DNA from: DAOTWA01 sp034435955
GTDB taxonomy: Bacteria; Chloroflexota; Anaerolineae; Anaerolineales; Anaerolineaceae
Assembly (NCBI GenBank): GCA_034435955.1
Contig: DAOTWA010000047.1
Coordinates: 1 to 64,000, forward strand
Reading direction: 5' to 3'
DNA: 64,000 nt
Part shown: positions 50,306 to 59,015 of the stretch, piece by piece
Layout of the letters: the number at the start of each line of letters is the position of its first letter
Numbering within the stretch: the stretch's first letter is position 1
Position numbers and translations under genes: made by a program
The notes under the pieces: model-generated
The model's database searches: none
What the model was told of the DNA's origin: nothing
The model's input: the letters and a program-made list of their open reading frames with translations, nothing else

Positions 50306-50452
50306 CTAATTGTTTCTATATTCCCGAGGGTCGATGATTCTGCGAACCCGCGCAGGGACGGGCTGGGTTTGTAGACTTGGGCTGCGCACCCACCTACTGC
50401 CCAGGAAGAACGATAATAACGCCGCAGCCACCATACCAATAATCGATGTCAT
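50306..50452 (-). CDS. 48-aa membrane protein encoded just after ftsH
   Basis: A short frame encoding 48 residues: an N-terminal membrane helix (IIGMVAAALLSFFLG) followed by a basic, proline-containing tail ending RIIDPREYRNN, so the tail is probably cytoplasmic. AGGAGC lies 8 nt before the ATG. It begins 33 nt after the ftsH stop on the same strand, which suggests co-expression and possibly a small FtsH partner or substrate. No family recognised. The rest of the gap to the HEAT gene (50113-50305) shows no other gene. Confidence 0.55.
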   Translation of the reverse strand: MTSIIGMVAAALLSFFLGSRWVRSPSLQTQPVPARVRRIIDPREYRNN

Positions 50453-50485
50453 CTTTCAGCTCCTATCATGTATCATATACCACAA

Positions 50486-52432
50486 CTAAGATATTTTGAC
50501 AATCTCTGGTTGATTTGTCTGGATTGTCGTGCGCGGCCCCAAGATTTCTTCCAGCGCTGAACGTTCGACGGTCTCTTCTTTCAAAAGCAATGCAACCAAA
50601 TCGTCCAGCTTTTTGCGCTCAGATTTGAGCATCTGCAACACTGCCCGATAGCGTTCGTCCAAGAAGCGGCGCACGTCTCGATCAATGGTTGATGCGGTTT
50701 CCTCGCTGTATTCACGGCCCTGGGACAACTCGTAACCCAGGAATGGGTGTTCTTCATCCGCTTGAAACGCCATCAACCCAAGCGACCCCATTCCCCAGCG
50801 GGTGACCATGTAGCGCGCCAAGCGCGTGGCCTGGACGAGGTCGTTTTCGGCTCCGGTGGTGATATCGCCCAGGGCGATCTCCTCCGCAGCACGCCCCCCT
50901 AACATGACGGCCAAACGACCTAACAGATATTCTCGGCTGTAATTGTACATGTCTTTGCCCGGGAGCTGTTCGGTTACACCCAGTGCCCGTCCACGCGGTA
51001 TGATAGTGACCTTATAAACAGGGTCAGCGATGGGTGTGAGCCAGGCTACCAGGGCGTGTCCAGACTCGTGATAGGCGATCACACGTCGTTCGTGCTCGTC
51101 TAGCAACAATGGACGCACCTCGCCGAGCAGGACGCGGTCCAGCGCCTCTTCGAAATCGGACATGCTCACTTCCTCATGATTGCGGCGAGCAGCGATCAGG
51201 GCGGCTTCATTGCACAGATTGGCCAAGTCTGCGCCGCTTAGTCCAGTGCTTGTCGTGGCGATCAAGGTCAGGTCCACATCCGGGGCGAGGCGCATATCCC
51301 GCGTATGGATCTTCAATATGCCTTCGCGACCGCGTTTGTCGGGCAAGTTTACGACTACCTGGCGGTCGAAACGGCCTGGACGGAGCAGAGCCGGATCCAG
51401 CACGTCTGGCCGGTTGGTCGAGGCCAGCACGATCACCTCGTGGCGCTCATCGAAACCGTCCATCTCGACCAGCAACTGATTGAGGGTTTGTTCGCGTTCA
51501 TCGTTGACGGTGCCAAGCCCTGCGCCCCGGCGGCGACCGACGGCGTCCAGTTCATCGATGAACACGATAGAAGGCGCCGCAGATTTTGCCTGTGTGAAGA
51601 GGTCGCGCACGCGGCTGGCACCCACCCCCACGAACATTTCCACGAATTCTGATGCGCTCAGGCTGAAGTAAGGAACGCCGGCTTCGCCGGCAACCGCCTT
51701 GGCGAGCAAAGTTTTGCCCGTACCGGGGGGGCCAATCAGCAGTATTCCGCGAGGGATATGAGCTCCCAGCTTATGGTACTTCTCCGGGTGGCGCAGAAAA
51801 TCGACCACTTCTTGGAGGTCTCGTTTGGCTTCTTCAGCGTCAGCCACGTCGGCGAAGGTGATCGACTGCTGTGCGCCAACGTATCGCCGCGCTTTGCTAC
51901 GACCGAAACCGAGCAGGGGCGATTGAGTCGTGCTGGTTGCCTGACGGCCAACCCAGAAGAGCACTAAGATCAGCAATAGAAATGGCAGCCCATTTGAAAG
52001 CAGAATCGTCAGCCACGGGCTGGGCGGCGGGATGACATCCACCTGAACGTTATTTTGCGTCAGGAGGGGCATCAGGTTGGGGTCACCCACCGTCTCAGGA
52101 AAAGTGGTTTGAAACTGCGTATAGGATTGCGGCTTCACGGGTGTGGCGGCGACCTGAGGCTGGCTGGTTGGGGAAGCCGAAACGGATGTTGCCGGCGGCC
52201 AGAGAACCGGATTATTAAACACACCACTGATACTGCTGCCGGATATCTTTACGCTCTTGACATTTCCTTGTTTTACCTGATCCAGAAAGGTAGAGTAAGG
52301 AATAGAGGCTGCTTGGTTATTTTTCGGCAGCAATGCGATCACATTCCAGACGAGAAGAGCGATGAGGATGATCCACCATCCCCACCCCAGGGAAGGCTTT
52401 TTCTGATCGGGCTGCCGGTTTTTTTCATCCAT
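50486..52432 (-). CDS. ftsH: ATP-dependent zinc metalloprotease FtsH
   Basis: A 648-residue FtsH of normal length: two membrane helices (about 17-35 and 142-162) around an outside domain, AAA+ domain with GPPGTGKTLLAKA near 233, DELDAVGRRRG and the SRH region, and the zinc site HESGHALVAW near 457. It degrades membrane and unstable cytoplasmic proteins. The ATG has AGGTGG upstream. The outside domain carries a Ser/Thr/Pro-rich insertion (about 78-115). A 48-residue membrane protein follows. Confidence 0.96.
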   Translation of the reverse strand: MDEKNRQPDQKKPSLGWGWWIILIALLVWNVIALLPKNNQAASIPYSTFLDQVKQGNVKSVKISGSSISGVFNNPVLWPPATSVSASPTSQPQVAATPVKPQSYTQFQTTFPETVGDPNLMPLLTQNNVQVDVIPPPSPWLTILLSNGLPFLLLILVLFWVGRQATSTTQSPLLGFGRSKARRYVGAQQSITFADVADAEEAKRDLQEVVDFLRHPEKYHKLGAHIPRGILLIGPPGTGKTLLAKAVAGEAGVPYFSLSASEFVEMFVGVGASRVRDLFTQAKSAAPSIVFIDELDAVGRRRGAGLGTVNDEREQTLNQLLVEMDGFDERHEVIVLASTNRPDVLDPALLRPGRFDRQVVVNLPDKRGREGILKIHTRDMRLAPDVDLTLIATTSTGLSGADLANLCNEAALIAARRNHEEVSMSDFEEALDRVLLGEVRPLLLDEHERRVIAYHESGHALVAWLTPIADPVYKVTIIPRGRALGVTEQLPGKDMYNYSREYLLGRLAVMLGGRAAEEIALGDITTGAENDLVQATRLARYMVTRWGMGSLGLMAFQADEEHPFLGYELSQGREYSEETASTIDRDVRRFLDERYRAVLQMLKSERKKLDDLVALLLKEETVERSALEEILGPRTTIQTNQPEIVKIS

Positions 52433-52601
52433 TTGTAAACCACCTATTACGTCAATACAAACTGCAAGATTATTCCTGTAATGTATATACCATCTCGCCC
52501 CTTATCAAGTCATTATCAAAACCTTGTGATTTCTTTAAGATCACCTTAAGACAATTTGGTTTATATAGGTTTAATTTAGTATCTCATGAAAATACAACCC
52601 G

Positions 52602-52628
52602 ATCAGCCGCCTCGACAAGGCGGCTGAT
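52602..52628 (-). terminator. Terminator of the two-gene secreted-protein operon
   Basis: ATCAGCCGCC pairs perfectly with GGCGGCTGAT around a 7-nt loop, followed on the minus strand by CGGGTTGTATTTTC. It lies 22 nt after the stop of the PQQ-repeat gene. Confidence 0.7.
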
Positions 52629-52650
52629 GAATGTCACCGAAAGGATTTGA

Positions 52651-55470
52651 TTACTGGTTAGCCTGGATGGTGGCCACAATTTTCTGGATGGAGAACAAAT
52701 CCCCGGGAGCCCAAGGGCGATCCAACCAGTTGCGCAGCTTGGATTGTGAATCGTGAAGGATGTACGCGTGAGCCATGAAATGCGACCAGGCGGTGATGGG
52801 TGCCAGGAAGGAGGTCTCGCCGGGCTCGCCATGCTCTCCAACCCGAGTGAGGTACCACCAAAGCATACCGCGTCCTGAGCTATTGAGCGTTTCCAGGGAG
52901 ATGATCAAACGCTGGGGGGCGCCGCCCAGATAATCAGCCATGTAGGCGCCCACCTCGGGAGTCATCCCAAAGAATACCGGCGCAGACCAGCCGGTTTGAA
53001 AACCTTGCGGATCGAGGTAATCCGCGTTGGCGGTGCTGACGAAATTCTGAAAAGAGGATGCGCCATTTTGCATGGCATTGACAGCAACGCTCAGTGCTGC
53101 GGAAGCGTCGCTGGCCTGGCCAAGATGGTCGGCAAGCCGGTAGAAGCCTATCGCTCCAGCAATGTCTGAATAATAGCGGATCGAGCCCTTTCGGTTGTTG
53201 AACAGGTTTTGTATCTGGCTCCAGTGATTTTGGGCGTATGAATAATCGCCGGTGTTCTTCGACCACAACCAGAGGGCATAGATGGTTTGCATATTGGCTC
53301 CAACCGGAGGCCAGTTATTGATGGCATTGCGGAAGGGCACAGCGTACAGCTCGCGCTGACTTCCAGTGCTGATCCAGGGACTGGGTGGACTGGAGTATGG
53401 CAAATCCTGGAGTGGGGGATACCAGTTCATTTCCGACGCCATGTAACTCTTGGCGCTGGCTTTCAAATCATTATCCAGGTAAGGATAAGCAGCCGCGAGC
53501 GTATAGAGCAGGTCGCCTGGTTCGAACCAATAGGCCGTACCCTGCGATTGGTAGGCTATCTGTGCGATGCCGTACTGGCTGATCGACTTATCCTGCTGCA
53601 ATGTATACGGCCAGGCATAGGGGGTGGAAAATCCCCGTTCAACGAAGTATGGCAACAAATGCTGACCGTTGGCGGTCTGGATTAAAGCGCGCACTTCGTT
53701 GCGTAAGCGGTTGACCAGGTCGGTATTCTGGGGCGTAATCGGAACGGGGCCGGTCATATCCGTCTTGACGTAATCCTGGAAGGTGGCAGTTGGCGACCCC
53801 GGCGTCGGTACCGAGTTGGGGTCGAAACTGGGGAGGTTCACGGCGGAATCTCGCCACACCTTTGGAGGCGGGCAGGCTGCGCCGTTCTGATGGGAAATTG
53901 CAGCGATTCCTGCATCCAGTACATGCCAGTAGATCATCTGATTGGCTATGATGGCGCCGGCGCGCGCATGGCCCTCGCCTGTGCGCGGACCCGGGAATGG
54001 GTAAGCTGGATCGTTCGGGTTTCCGCTAAGCGGAAAATATGGGTTTGGACCGCCTGGCCCGCACTGGGCGTCGCATTCTGGCCAGTCGTTGGAAACATTG
54101 CCCACATAAGCTAATTGTCCATTGCTGACGTTTATCCCGCCCAGACGCTCCCAATTGTCCACCAGAAGGAAATTGCCGCTCATGGTAAGCATTCCCCCTT
54201 CGTCTGAGGTCATGCGGAATTTAAGCGGATTCCACAGGGAGTTGGAGTTGCGTAAACCGGTGATATCCAAAGAGGAGAGGTTCATCACGCCGAGCTCAGC
54301 ATCGTATCGGGTGGTCACGTGTACAGCGCCGTTATCCGTTTGAATGCCATGCCGGGGGCGGTAAGCGACATACACCTGCCCGGTCCCTGCAACTACTGGA
54401 ACGGCGGGTGTATCCTGGCTTCCAAAGGTATATAAAACGGGAGCGACGCCACGGCTGCTCCCATTGGAGGCGTTCAGGGTGAAGAAAGTTTGAAATGCGG
54501 GCTTACCGGTCAAGAAACTGATGATCTGGGGTTTTACCAACGACCAATCCGTATTCCAATCCGGATTGACCGACCCAGCCTGATCCAGAATATTGTCGCC
54601 ATACTGCTGCAGCATCCAGTGAAAAAAATACAAGGGTTCCGAACGGTAGAACACTGTGCTGCCGGCAACCACCGGATAGCGATCCGCCAGACTCTGCCCC
54701 TGCAATGTGGTCTGCCAGGCCTTGGCGCCGTTGCCAGCTTGGACGGCGATTGCCTGAATTGCCTCGTTGCCGAAGAAGACCAGACTACCATCCTGGCTCA
54801 GCGATGGCGACGTCAAGATGGGCGCGCCTGAATCGTAATGCCAGAGTGCAGCGCCGGTTGCGGCGTTTAACCCTGTCAAGATGCCATTCGAGCTGGCGAC
54901 ATAAACTGCACCATGCGACTCGTCGATCAAAGGTGCAGTCACGCTCGGCCCCGTGGAGGTCTTCCATATCAGAGCGCCGTTTGAAGCATCCAAACCGTAA
55001 GTGAAGCCGTCATAGGAGCTGAAGATCACGATCGAGTGGTACACACCGGGTGAATTGCGGATAGGCCCGCTGCTTTTATAACTCCATACCGGAGCGCCGG
55101 TGGTTGCATCACGTGCGTAAAGCACCCCATCTAATCCGCCAAGATAAAACCGGCCATCTTTAACCACCGGTTGAGCGCGTGAGGCGAAAGGAACAGCATA
55201 CCATTTCCAGGCGTAACAGAAGGGAGGATCGATTTGCTCTGGAGACCAGTTCGTGCGCTGTGGATCCCGGCCCAACTGTGGCCAATTATCCGATGGACTG
55301 GTAGGCCGGTTCATCACGCTTGGGAGGTAGACATAATAATTTCCAGGCGAAGAGGATTGCGCATGAACATGCTGCGCGGGGCTGCGGTAGAGTCCCAGGA
55401 GAAGAATAAGGTAGAGGGCGATGCTAATCAGTGGGGTCAGGAATTTTTTCAAATTTGGTTTCCTTTTCAC
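52651..55470 (-). CDS. Secreted PQQ-type beta-propeller / helical-toroid protein
   Basis: A 939-residue secreted protein. A signal peptide (about 10-38) is followed by YYVYLPSVMNRP, a motif shared with the upstream gene. Residues 60-550 contain PQQ/pyrrolo-quinoline-like propeller blades (GVLYARDATTGAPVWSYKS, GFTYGLDASNGALIWKT, ILTGLNAATGAALWHY). Residues about 590-930 are helix-rich with many Trp/Tyr and look like an alpha/alpha-toroid of polysaccharide-active enzymes. No catalytic residue can be assigned. The GTG start has only a weak ribosome site and lies 12 nt after the upstream gene. Surface glycan binding or degradation is inference. Confidence 0.75.
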   Translation of the reverse strand: MKRKPNLKKFLTPLISIALYLILLLGLYRSPAQHVHAQSSSPGNYYVYLPSVMNRPTSPSDNWPQLGRDPQRTNWSPEQIDPPFCYAWKWYAVPFASRAQPVVKDGRFYLGGLDGVLYARDATTGAPVWSYKSSGPIRNSPGVYHSIVIFSSYDGFTYGLDASNGALIWKTSTGPSVTAPLIDESHGAVYVASSNGILTGLNAATGAALWHYDSGAPILTSPSLSQDGSLVFFGNEAIQAIAVQAGNGAKAWQTTLQGQSLADRYPVVAGSTVFYRSEPLYFFHWMLQQYGDNILDQAGSVNPDWNTDWSLVKPQIISFLTGKPAFQTFFTLNASNGSSRGVAPVLYTFGSQDTPAVPVVAGTGQVYVAYRPRHGIQTDNGAVHVTTRYDAELGVMNLSSLDITGLRNSNSLWNPLKFRMTSDEGGMLTMSGNFLLVDNWERLGGINVSNGQLAYVGNVSNDWPECDAQCGPGGPNPYFPLSGNPNDPAYPFPGPRTGEGHARAGAIIANQMIYWHVLDAGIAAISHQNGAACPPPKVWRDSAVNLPSFDPNSVPTPGSPTATFQDYVKTDMTGPVPITPQNTDLVNRLRNEVRALIQTANGQHLLPYFVERGFSTPYAWPYTLQQDKSISQYGIAQIAYQSQGTAYWFEPGDLLYTLAAAYPYLDNDLKASAKSYMASEMNWYPPLQDLPYSSPPSPWISTGSQRELYAVPFRNAINNWPPVGANMQTIYALWLWSKNTGDYSYAQNHWSQIQNLFNNRKGSIRYYSDIAGAIGFYRLADHLGQASDASAALSVAVNAMQNGASSFQNFVSTANADYLDPQGFQTGWSAPVFFGMTPEVGAYMADYLGGAPQRLIISLETLNSSGRGMLWWYLTRVGEHGEPGETSFLAPITAWSHFMAHAYILHDSQSKLRNWLDRPWAPGDLFSIQKIVATIQANQ

Positions 55471-55482
55471 GATGTATCTTGA

Positions 55483-56982
55483 CTAATTTCCCCACTTGAT
55501 CACCAACGTCGGGCGTCCGTCCGCATTCCAATCTTCGGTATCGGAGGTGCTGAAATATTTACCGCTGTGGTAGTCCGAATCGGCTTCATAGAATGCCAGG
55601 CGCAGCGGTTGCCCGGAGGTGTATGCCTGCGCCACCGCCCAGGTCACATCCCAATTCAATGCGTATTTCGGCCAGGCAATCGAGTTAATGTCTGCTGGGA
55701 CGCCCACCCAGGCTCCGCTGACGTTTTCGAGAGCCTGAGGTCCATTATTCCAGGTCAGCGTGGATTCAGACCAATCGTTATTCACGGTGAAAACCTGGAT
55801 ATAAGAGGGTTTTGGCCGGTCATCGGGATTGGAGCTGCTGATGTTGCCGGCGTATCCCCATTCATGCAGTGTGAGGGTCGCAGATAGAATGACCTTGTTC
55901 GGCGGCAGGCTGTTCAATGGAAAGGTAATGTAGTACTTGGCAAAACATGGCCAATCGGACAGGTTGGATTGATTGGCGATGTTTACGCCGGTGGCGAAGG
56001 CGAAATTCTTGCCTCCCCACTGTTGCCAGGTGCTGAGCTGATCATCCGGTGGGCACAGGTAACCGAGCTGACCGCCTACGCCGCCGTCTGGGACGTGCTG
56101 GCCATTCAGACCTTCGCGAAGGGTGATCGAACCAGAGGATGGAACATTGGGCGGGGTGTAGGATGGGATGCCGAAGTGCAGCTGCGCCCAGGTTGCTGGT
56201 TGGTCGTTCATCATATTATCTGGCCAGGATTCGTCCGGTTGCATGGCACCGCCGGCGGTGTCGCGATCATGAAGCACCAGGCTAATCCCCCAAGTCGTAC
56301 CGGCGGGGGGCGCGGAAGAAAGCCCAAAGCTGCTGAAAGGCAGATGGAAGGCCATAGACCAGCCCTGAGCTGGTTTACCGGAATTGGGCGTCGTACCGAT
56401 GTATCCTGATTGGGTGGTGAAGGCCACCGCTGCCGGAGACCAGCCGACACCGTTTCCACGAAAGACGGCCTGATAGTTCGTGCGCGGCTCGTACCAATTC
56501 AATTGGCCGACGAACCGGTAACTATTGGTGTCGGGGTATTGACCGACGTTGCCATCAAGATCCAAGTTGAGGGTGATCGAATCCCAATTGGTGAGATCTG
56601 CCAGCGAAGGACTGGTGTCATACCAGAGGTCGCGGTCGATTATGGCTGCATAAATCCACAGCTCGGTAGGCGAATAAGAAACGCGAACGTCCACATAATT
56701 GCTGTTTGGGTCGACTTTGCCAAACCAGAAAATCGCAGCTTGATTGAATGAATTGGGGTCGTTTTGTATAGATTGAAAGAAGGGGACGTTGACTCGGGGT
56801 ACTCGCGGCAGCGCCTCACCAGGTGGCGGCTGGCTTTTTGATATCAACGGCAGGTAAATATAGGTCGTTCCATCAGCAGCCGCTGCCAAGGAGGATGAAA
56901 ACAGCAACCCCTGGCTATTGCTGATCATCGCGAGAATAAACACCCCCACCGATAATATCGTTACTACTTTTAAACGCTGCAT
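55483..56982 (-). CDS. Secreted protein with CBM9-like and DNRLRE domains
   Basis: A 499-residue secreted protein: signal peptide (about 5-36), YIYLPLISKSQPPP, then a CBM9-like beta-sandwich (about 65-270: DVRVSYSPTELWIYAAIIDRD, SITLNLDLDGN) and a C-terminal DNRLRE domain (about 285-499: ATLTLHEWGYAG, NDWSESTLTWNNGPQA, RLAFYEADSD, RPTLVIKWGN). DNRLRE domains are beta-helical surface modules. No catalytic residues seen. It heads a two-gene operon with the PQQ-repeat protein; both probably act at the cell surface on glycans. Confidence 0.8.
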   Translation of the reverse strand: MQRLKVVTILSVGVFILAMISNSQGLLFSSSLAAAADGTTYIYLPLISKSQPPPGEALPRVPRVNVPFFQSIQNDPNSFNQAAIFWFGKVDPNSNYVDVRVSYSPTELWIYAAIIDRDLWYDTSPSLADLTNWDSITLNLDLDGNVGQYPDTNSYRFVGQLNWYEPRTNYQAVFRGNGVGWSPAAVAFTTQSGYIGTTPNSGKPAQGWSMAFHLPFSSFGLSSAPPAGTTWGISLVLHDRDTAGGAMQPDESWPDNMMNDQPATWAQLHFGIPSYTPPNVPSSGSITLREGLNGQHVPDGGVGGQLGYLCPPDDQLSTWQQWGGKNFAFATGVNIANQSNLSDWPCFAKYYITFPLNSLPPNKVILSATLTLHEWGYAGNISSSNPDDRPKPSYIQVFTVNNDWSESTLTWNNGPQALENVSGAWVGVPADINSIAWPKYALNWDVTWAVAQAYTSGQPLRLAFYEADSDYHSGKYFSTSDTEDWNADGRPTLVIKWGN

Positions 56983-57287
56983 AAGCTATTCTCTGGCGCG
57001 TCTCGCTGGCGAGCGCCCTTCGATTTCTGGCCGGCTGTGAGGGGTTGGTTTGATTGTGGATCAGGGATACCGGCAATGTCTAAGGCGTTATCCTCGACCC
57101 AGCCATCATGGTTTCAATAAAGGTGCACGCCTTTCTACTTCAACGGCCTGTCTGATCGTGATATGCCGGGCTACGGGTAGAAGGGTATGGTTTCCGCAGG
57201 ATGTGCAGCCAGATCGAGAATTCGATTTGATTTGTCGGATTATACGGAAAACGGGGGTCAAATGCAACCGTGTTCTGACTTACAGTT
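56983..57287. other. Intergenic region upstream of the secreted-protein operon
   Basis: About 305 nt. It contains the inverted repeat GGCGC/GCGCC (about 56995-57018) in the presumed 5' leader of the minus-strand gene. A plus-strand frame (57050-57307) overlaps the gmhB 3' end and has no ribosome site or recognisable content, so I do not call it. No strong promoter pair seen. Confidence 0.35.
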
Positions 57288-57866
57288 TCAAAACACCGGT
57301 TTGTTGATTGCAATGTCTTGCTTTCCAAGCAGGCTTTGAATAACCTCTTTCAAATCCGCGAAGACGGTGAAAGGTTTTAGCTGGCTGGCTTCAGGTAGTG
57401 CGACCTGAGAACTACCTCGCCCGGTCAACACCAGGATAGTCCGGCGAACTCCTGCGGCTTTGCCCGCCTGCAAGTCTGATAGCGCATCACCGATCATGAT
57501 CGAGCGACTCAAATCGAGGGATAGCTCTTGGCTGGCTTGTATGAGCAAGCCCGGCTTCGGCTTTCGGCAGAAGCATTGATCTTCGGACCGGTGTGGGCAC
57601 AGGTACAAACCATCTACACGCCCTCCGTAGGATTGTATGACTTCCTTTAGACGCTCATTGATCTCGAGAGCAGTCTCCAGACTGTAAAGACCTTTCCCGA
57701 TGCCAGCCTGGTTTGTAATTACCACGATCTTATAAGGGCTGCTCTCAGCCAGCGCCAACGCTTCCAGCGCCTGGGGATAAATCGCCACATCTGACCAGGA
57801 TCTTACATATTCATCACGATTTTCAATAATCACGCCATCCCGGTCGATAAATAAGGCTGCGTCCAT
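57288..57866 (-). CDS. gmhB: D-glycero-D-manno-heptose-1,7-bisphosphate 7-phosphatase-like HAD enzyme
   Basis: About 192 residues. The HAD motifs are FIDRDGVI (catalytic Asp pair), VVITNQAGIG, KPKPG and MIGDALSDLQAG, and the GmhB-type zinc Cys cluster is CPHRSEDQCFC near 92. It removes the 7-phosphate in ADP- or GDP-heptose synthesis, in keeping with the envelope-glycan genes nearby. The ATG at 57866 is preferred: TATAAT on the minus strand (57878-57873) lies 6 nt before it and there is no ribosome site, which suggests leaderless translation. An earlier ATG at 57881 would place the -10 box inside the gene. Confidence 0.87.
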   Translation of the reverse strand: MDAALFIDRDGVIIENRDEYVRSWSDVAIYPQALEALALAESSPYKIVVITNQAGIGKGLYSLETALEINERLKEVIQSYGGRVDGLYLCPHRSEDQCFCRKPKPGLLIQASQELSLDLSRSIMIGDALSDLQAGKAAGVRRTILVLTGRGSSQVALPEASQLKPFTVFADLKEVIQSLLGKQDIAINKPVF

Positions 57867-58083
57867 GAGGCGATTATACATGATTGAGGCAATGAAATGC
57901 CGAAACTCCGCTGCGATTTGTGGTCACGGACTAGCAGGAATAAAACAAGTAAGATCGCTTGTAACTTTTTATTTGTAAACTCGTTATAACCAAAAGAATA
58001 ATCGGCGCCTGCGACTATCCACAGAGTGAAGCAAAATCGAGGTTTTGCGTGCGATTAGGAGGTATTGTTAAGGTAATATTAAC

Positions 58084-58112
58084 TTGACATAATGGTATGA
58101 ATTTGTTACTAT
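58084..58112 (+). promoter_or_regulatory. Promoter of the structured RNA
   Basis: TTGACA at 58084-58089, a 17-nt spacer and TACTAT at 58107-58112. Transcription should begin near 58119. Confidence 0.65.
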
Positions 58113-58118
58113 AAACAT

Positions 58119-58283
58119 GGCAGTTGCGTAGTTCTGAAGTTGTTACAGTTGAATAATGGCGCTTGATTTACAGGCTGCGAGGATCCAGGGGTCTTAGTTG
58201 GTCGCTTACTGCGGTAGGGTTACGCAGTAGATTTCTGGGGAGCAAATGGCGAAACCGGCTTAAAGGGTTTCGCCTTTTTGTTT
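58119..58283 (+). ncRNA. Unclassified structured RNA of about 165 nt
   Basis: Bounded by its own promoter and a strong intrinsic terminator, with no convincing reading frame. Inside, TACTGCG and CGCAGTA (about 58207-58229) form a 7-bp hairpin closed by the loop GTAGGGTTA, and an outer CCAG/CTGG pairing surrounds it. The next gene start is more than 300 nt further, so this is either an independent small RNA or the terminated form of a riboswitch-like leader. I compared it by eye with c-di-GMP, c-di-AMP, SRP and 6S patterns and could not match it. It lies upstream of an envelope-glycan cluster. Confidence 0.5.
58248..58283 (+). terminator. Intrinsic terminator of the structured RNA
   Basis: GGCGAAACC (58248-58256) pairs perfectly with GGTTTCGCC (58266-58274) around a 9-nt loop, followed by TTTTTGTTT. 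Confidence 0.85.
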
Positions 58284-58512
58284 ATCGTTGAGGTATCGGT
58301 TTCGTGGAGATAGCTATATGGGTGTGCAACTTGTCGGAAGGTTGTCGATGCAGGGGGTAACTAAGCGCGACGGGTGAGATTGTAATCCGCCCGTTAACAT
58401 CATATTGAATACCCATCTTCATTATCCGTCACGAAGTGAATTTGGGTAGCCGAAGGATAGCACCTGAAGGCAATCGAATTCTTTATCCGATATAGGTACA
58501 ACATGAGCTATC

Positions 58513-58540
58513 TTGACAATGTATATCTGTATGGTATGAT
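58513..58540 (+). promoter_or_regulatory. Promoter of the broken secreted-peptide gene
   Basis: TTGACA at 58513-58518, a 16-nt spacer and TATGAT at 58535-58540. A leader of about 90 nt follows, ending in AGGAGGAGG before the ATG at 58637. Confidence 0.7.
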
Positions 58541-58636
58541 TACGGGGTTAATCAAAGAGGGAAAAAAGAGCAGCATCGCCGAGAGCTTTATCGTCCATAT
58601 GCATCGGATTGGGCGTTCATCAGGAGGAGGGTAAAA

Positions 58637-58826
58637 ATGACCTTTCCTCGAGCAGTTATTTTATTAATTTGTGCCGGTATTTTGTCTGTGATGCAGTTGT
58701 CCGGTCATCCAGGCCGAGCAGGTGGATGAGCCGTCGTATTGCCAGCGGATAGAGCTTTCAGGGGTTATGTCATTCGCTCTATCTAAGGCAAATGTGGACC
58801 GGATACGGGGGTCGTCATCCGGGTAA
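58637..58826 (+). pseudogene. Small secreted protein, probably frameshifted
   Basis: An ATG with a perfect AGGAGGAGG site starts a 30-residue frame whose residues 6-20 form a signal-peptide-like hydrophobic core (AVILLICAGILSVMQ). It stops at 58727-58729. A different frame from 58716 continues without a break to TAA at 58824-58826 and encodes EQVDEPSYCQRIELSG and onward. A single frameshift near 58710-58720 would join them into a secreted peptide of about 63 residues with one Cys. Either the gene is decayed, or a frameshift or sequence error is involved. The promoter and ribosome site look intact. Confidence 0.45.
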
Positions 58827-58894
58827 ACCGACAAAACAGCTCCAGCCACAACCTGGCAAGGTGTATGGTTGGAATTGGGTTATATCGCTACTTC

Positions 58895-58935
58895 TCTGAC
58901 ATACGCCCTTTTAACCGGGTTATGTCGGAAGGGCG
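58895..58935 (+). other. Interleaved hairpins between the broken gene and the acyltransferase gene
   Basis: TCTGACATA (58895-58903) pairs with TATGTCGGA (58921-58929), and CGCCCTT (58904-58910) pairs with AAGGGCG (58929-58935). The arms alternate, so the RNA could form either hairpin or a pseudoknot. No T-run follows. It lies 80 nt before the next gene and could be a 3' end or a control element. Confidence 0.35.
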
Positions 58936-59015
58936 GAGCATGGTTTGCGTTCAATAATATACAAATCGTTGCCCTTTCATAAATTTCGCAAGCACACATA
59001 AACCGAATATTGAGT

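Noticed and set aside
57050..57307. 85-residue plus-strand frame
   Set aside because: It overlaps the 3' end of gmhB, has no ribosome site, and its composition is unlike its neighbours.
58320..58480. c-di-AMP (ydaO) riboswitch
   Set aside because: A few blocks look similar by eye (GGGGGTAACT, GCCGAAGGATAGC), but the order and pairing of the conserved stems cannot be reproduced.
58664..58849. 61-residue minus-strand frame
   Set aside because: It is antisense to the signal-peptide frame that has a perfect promoter and ribosome site, and has none itself.
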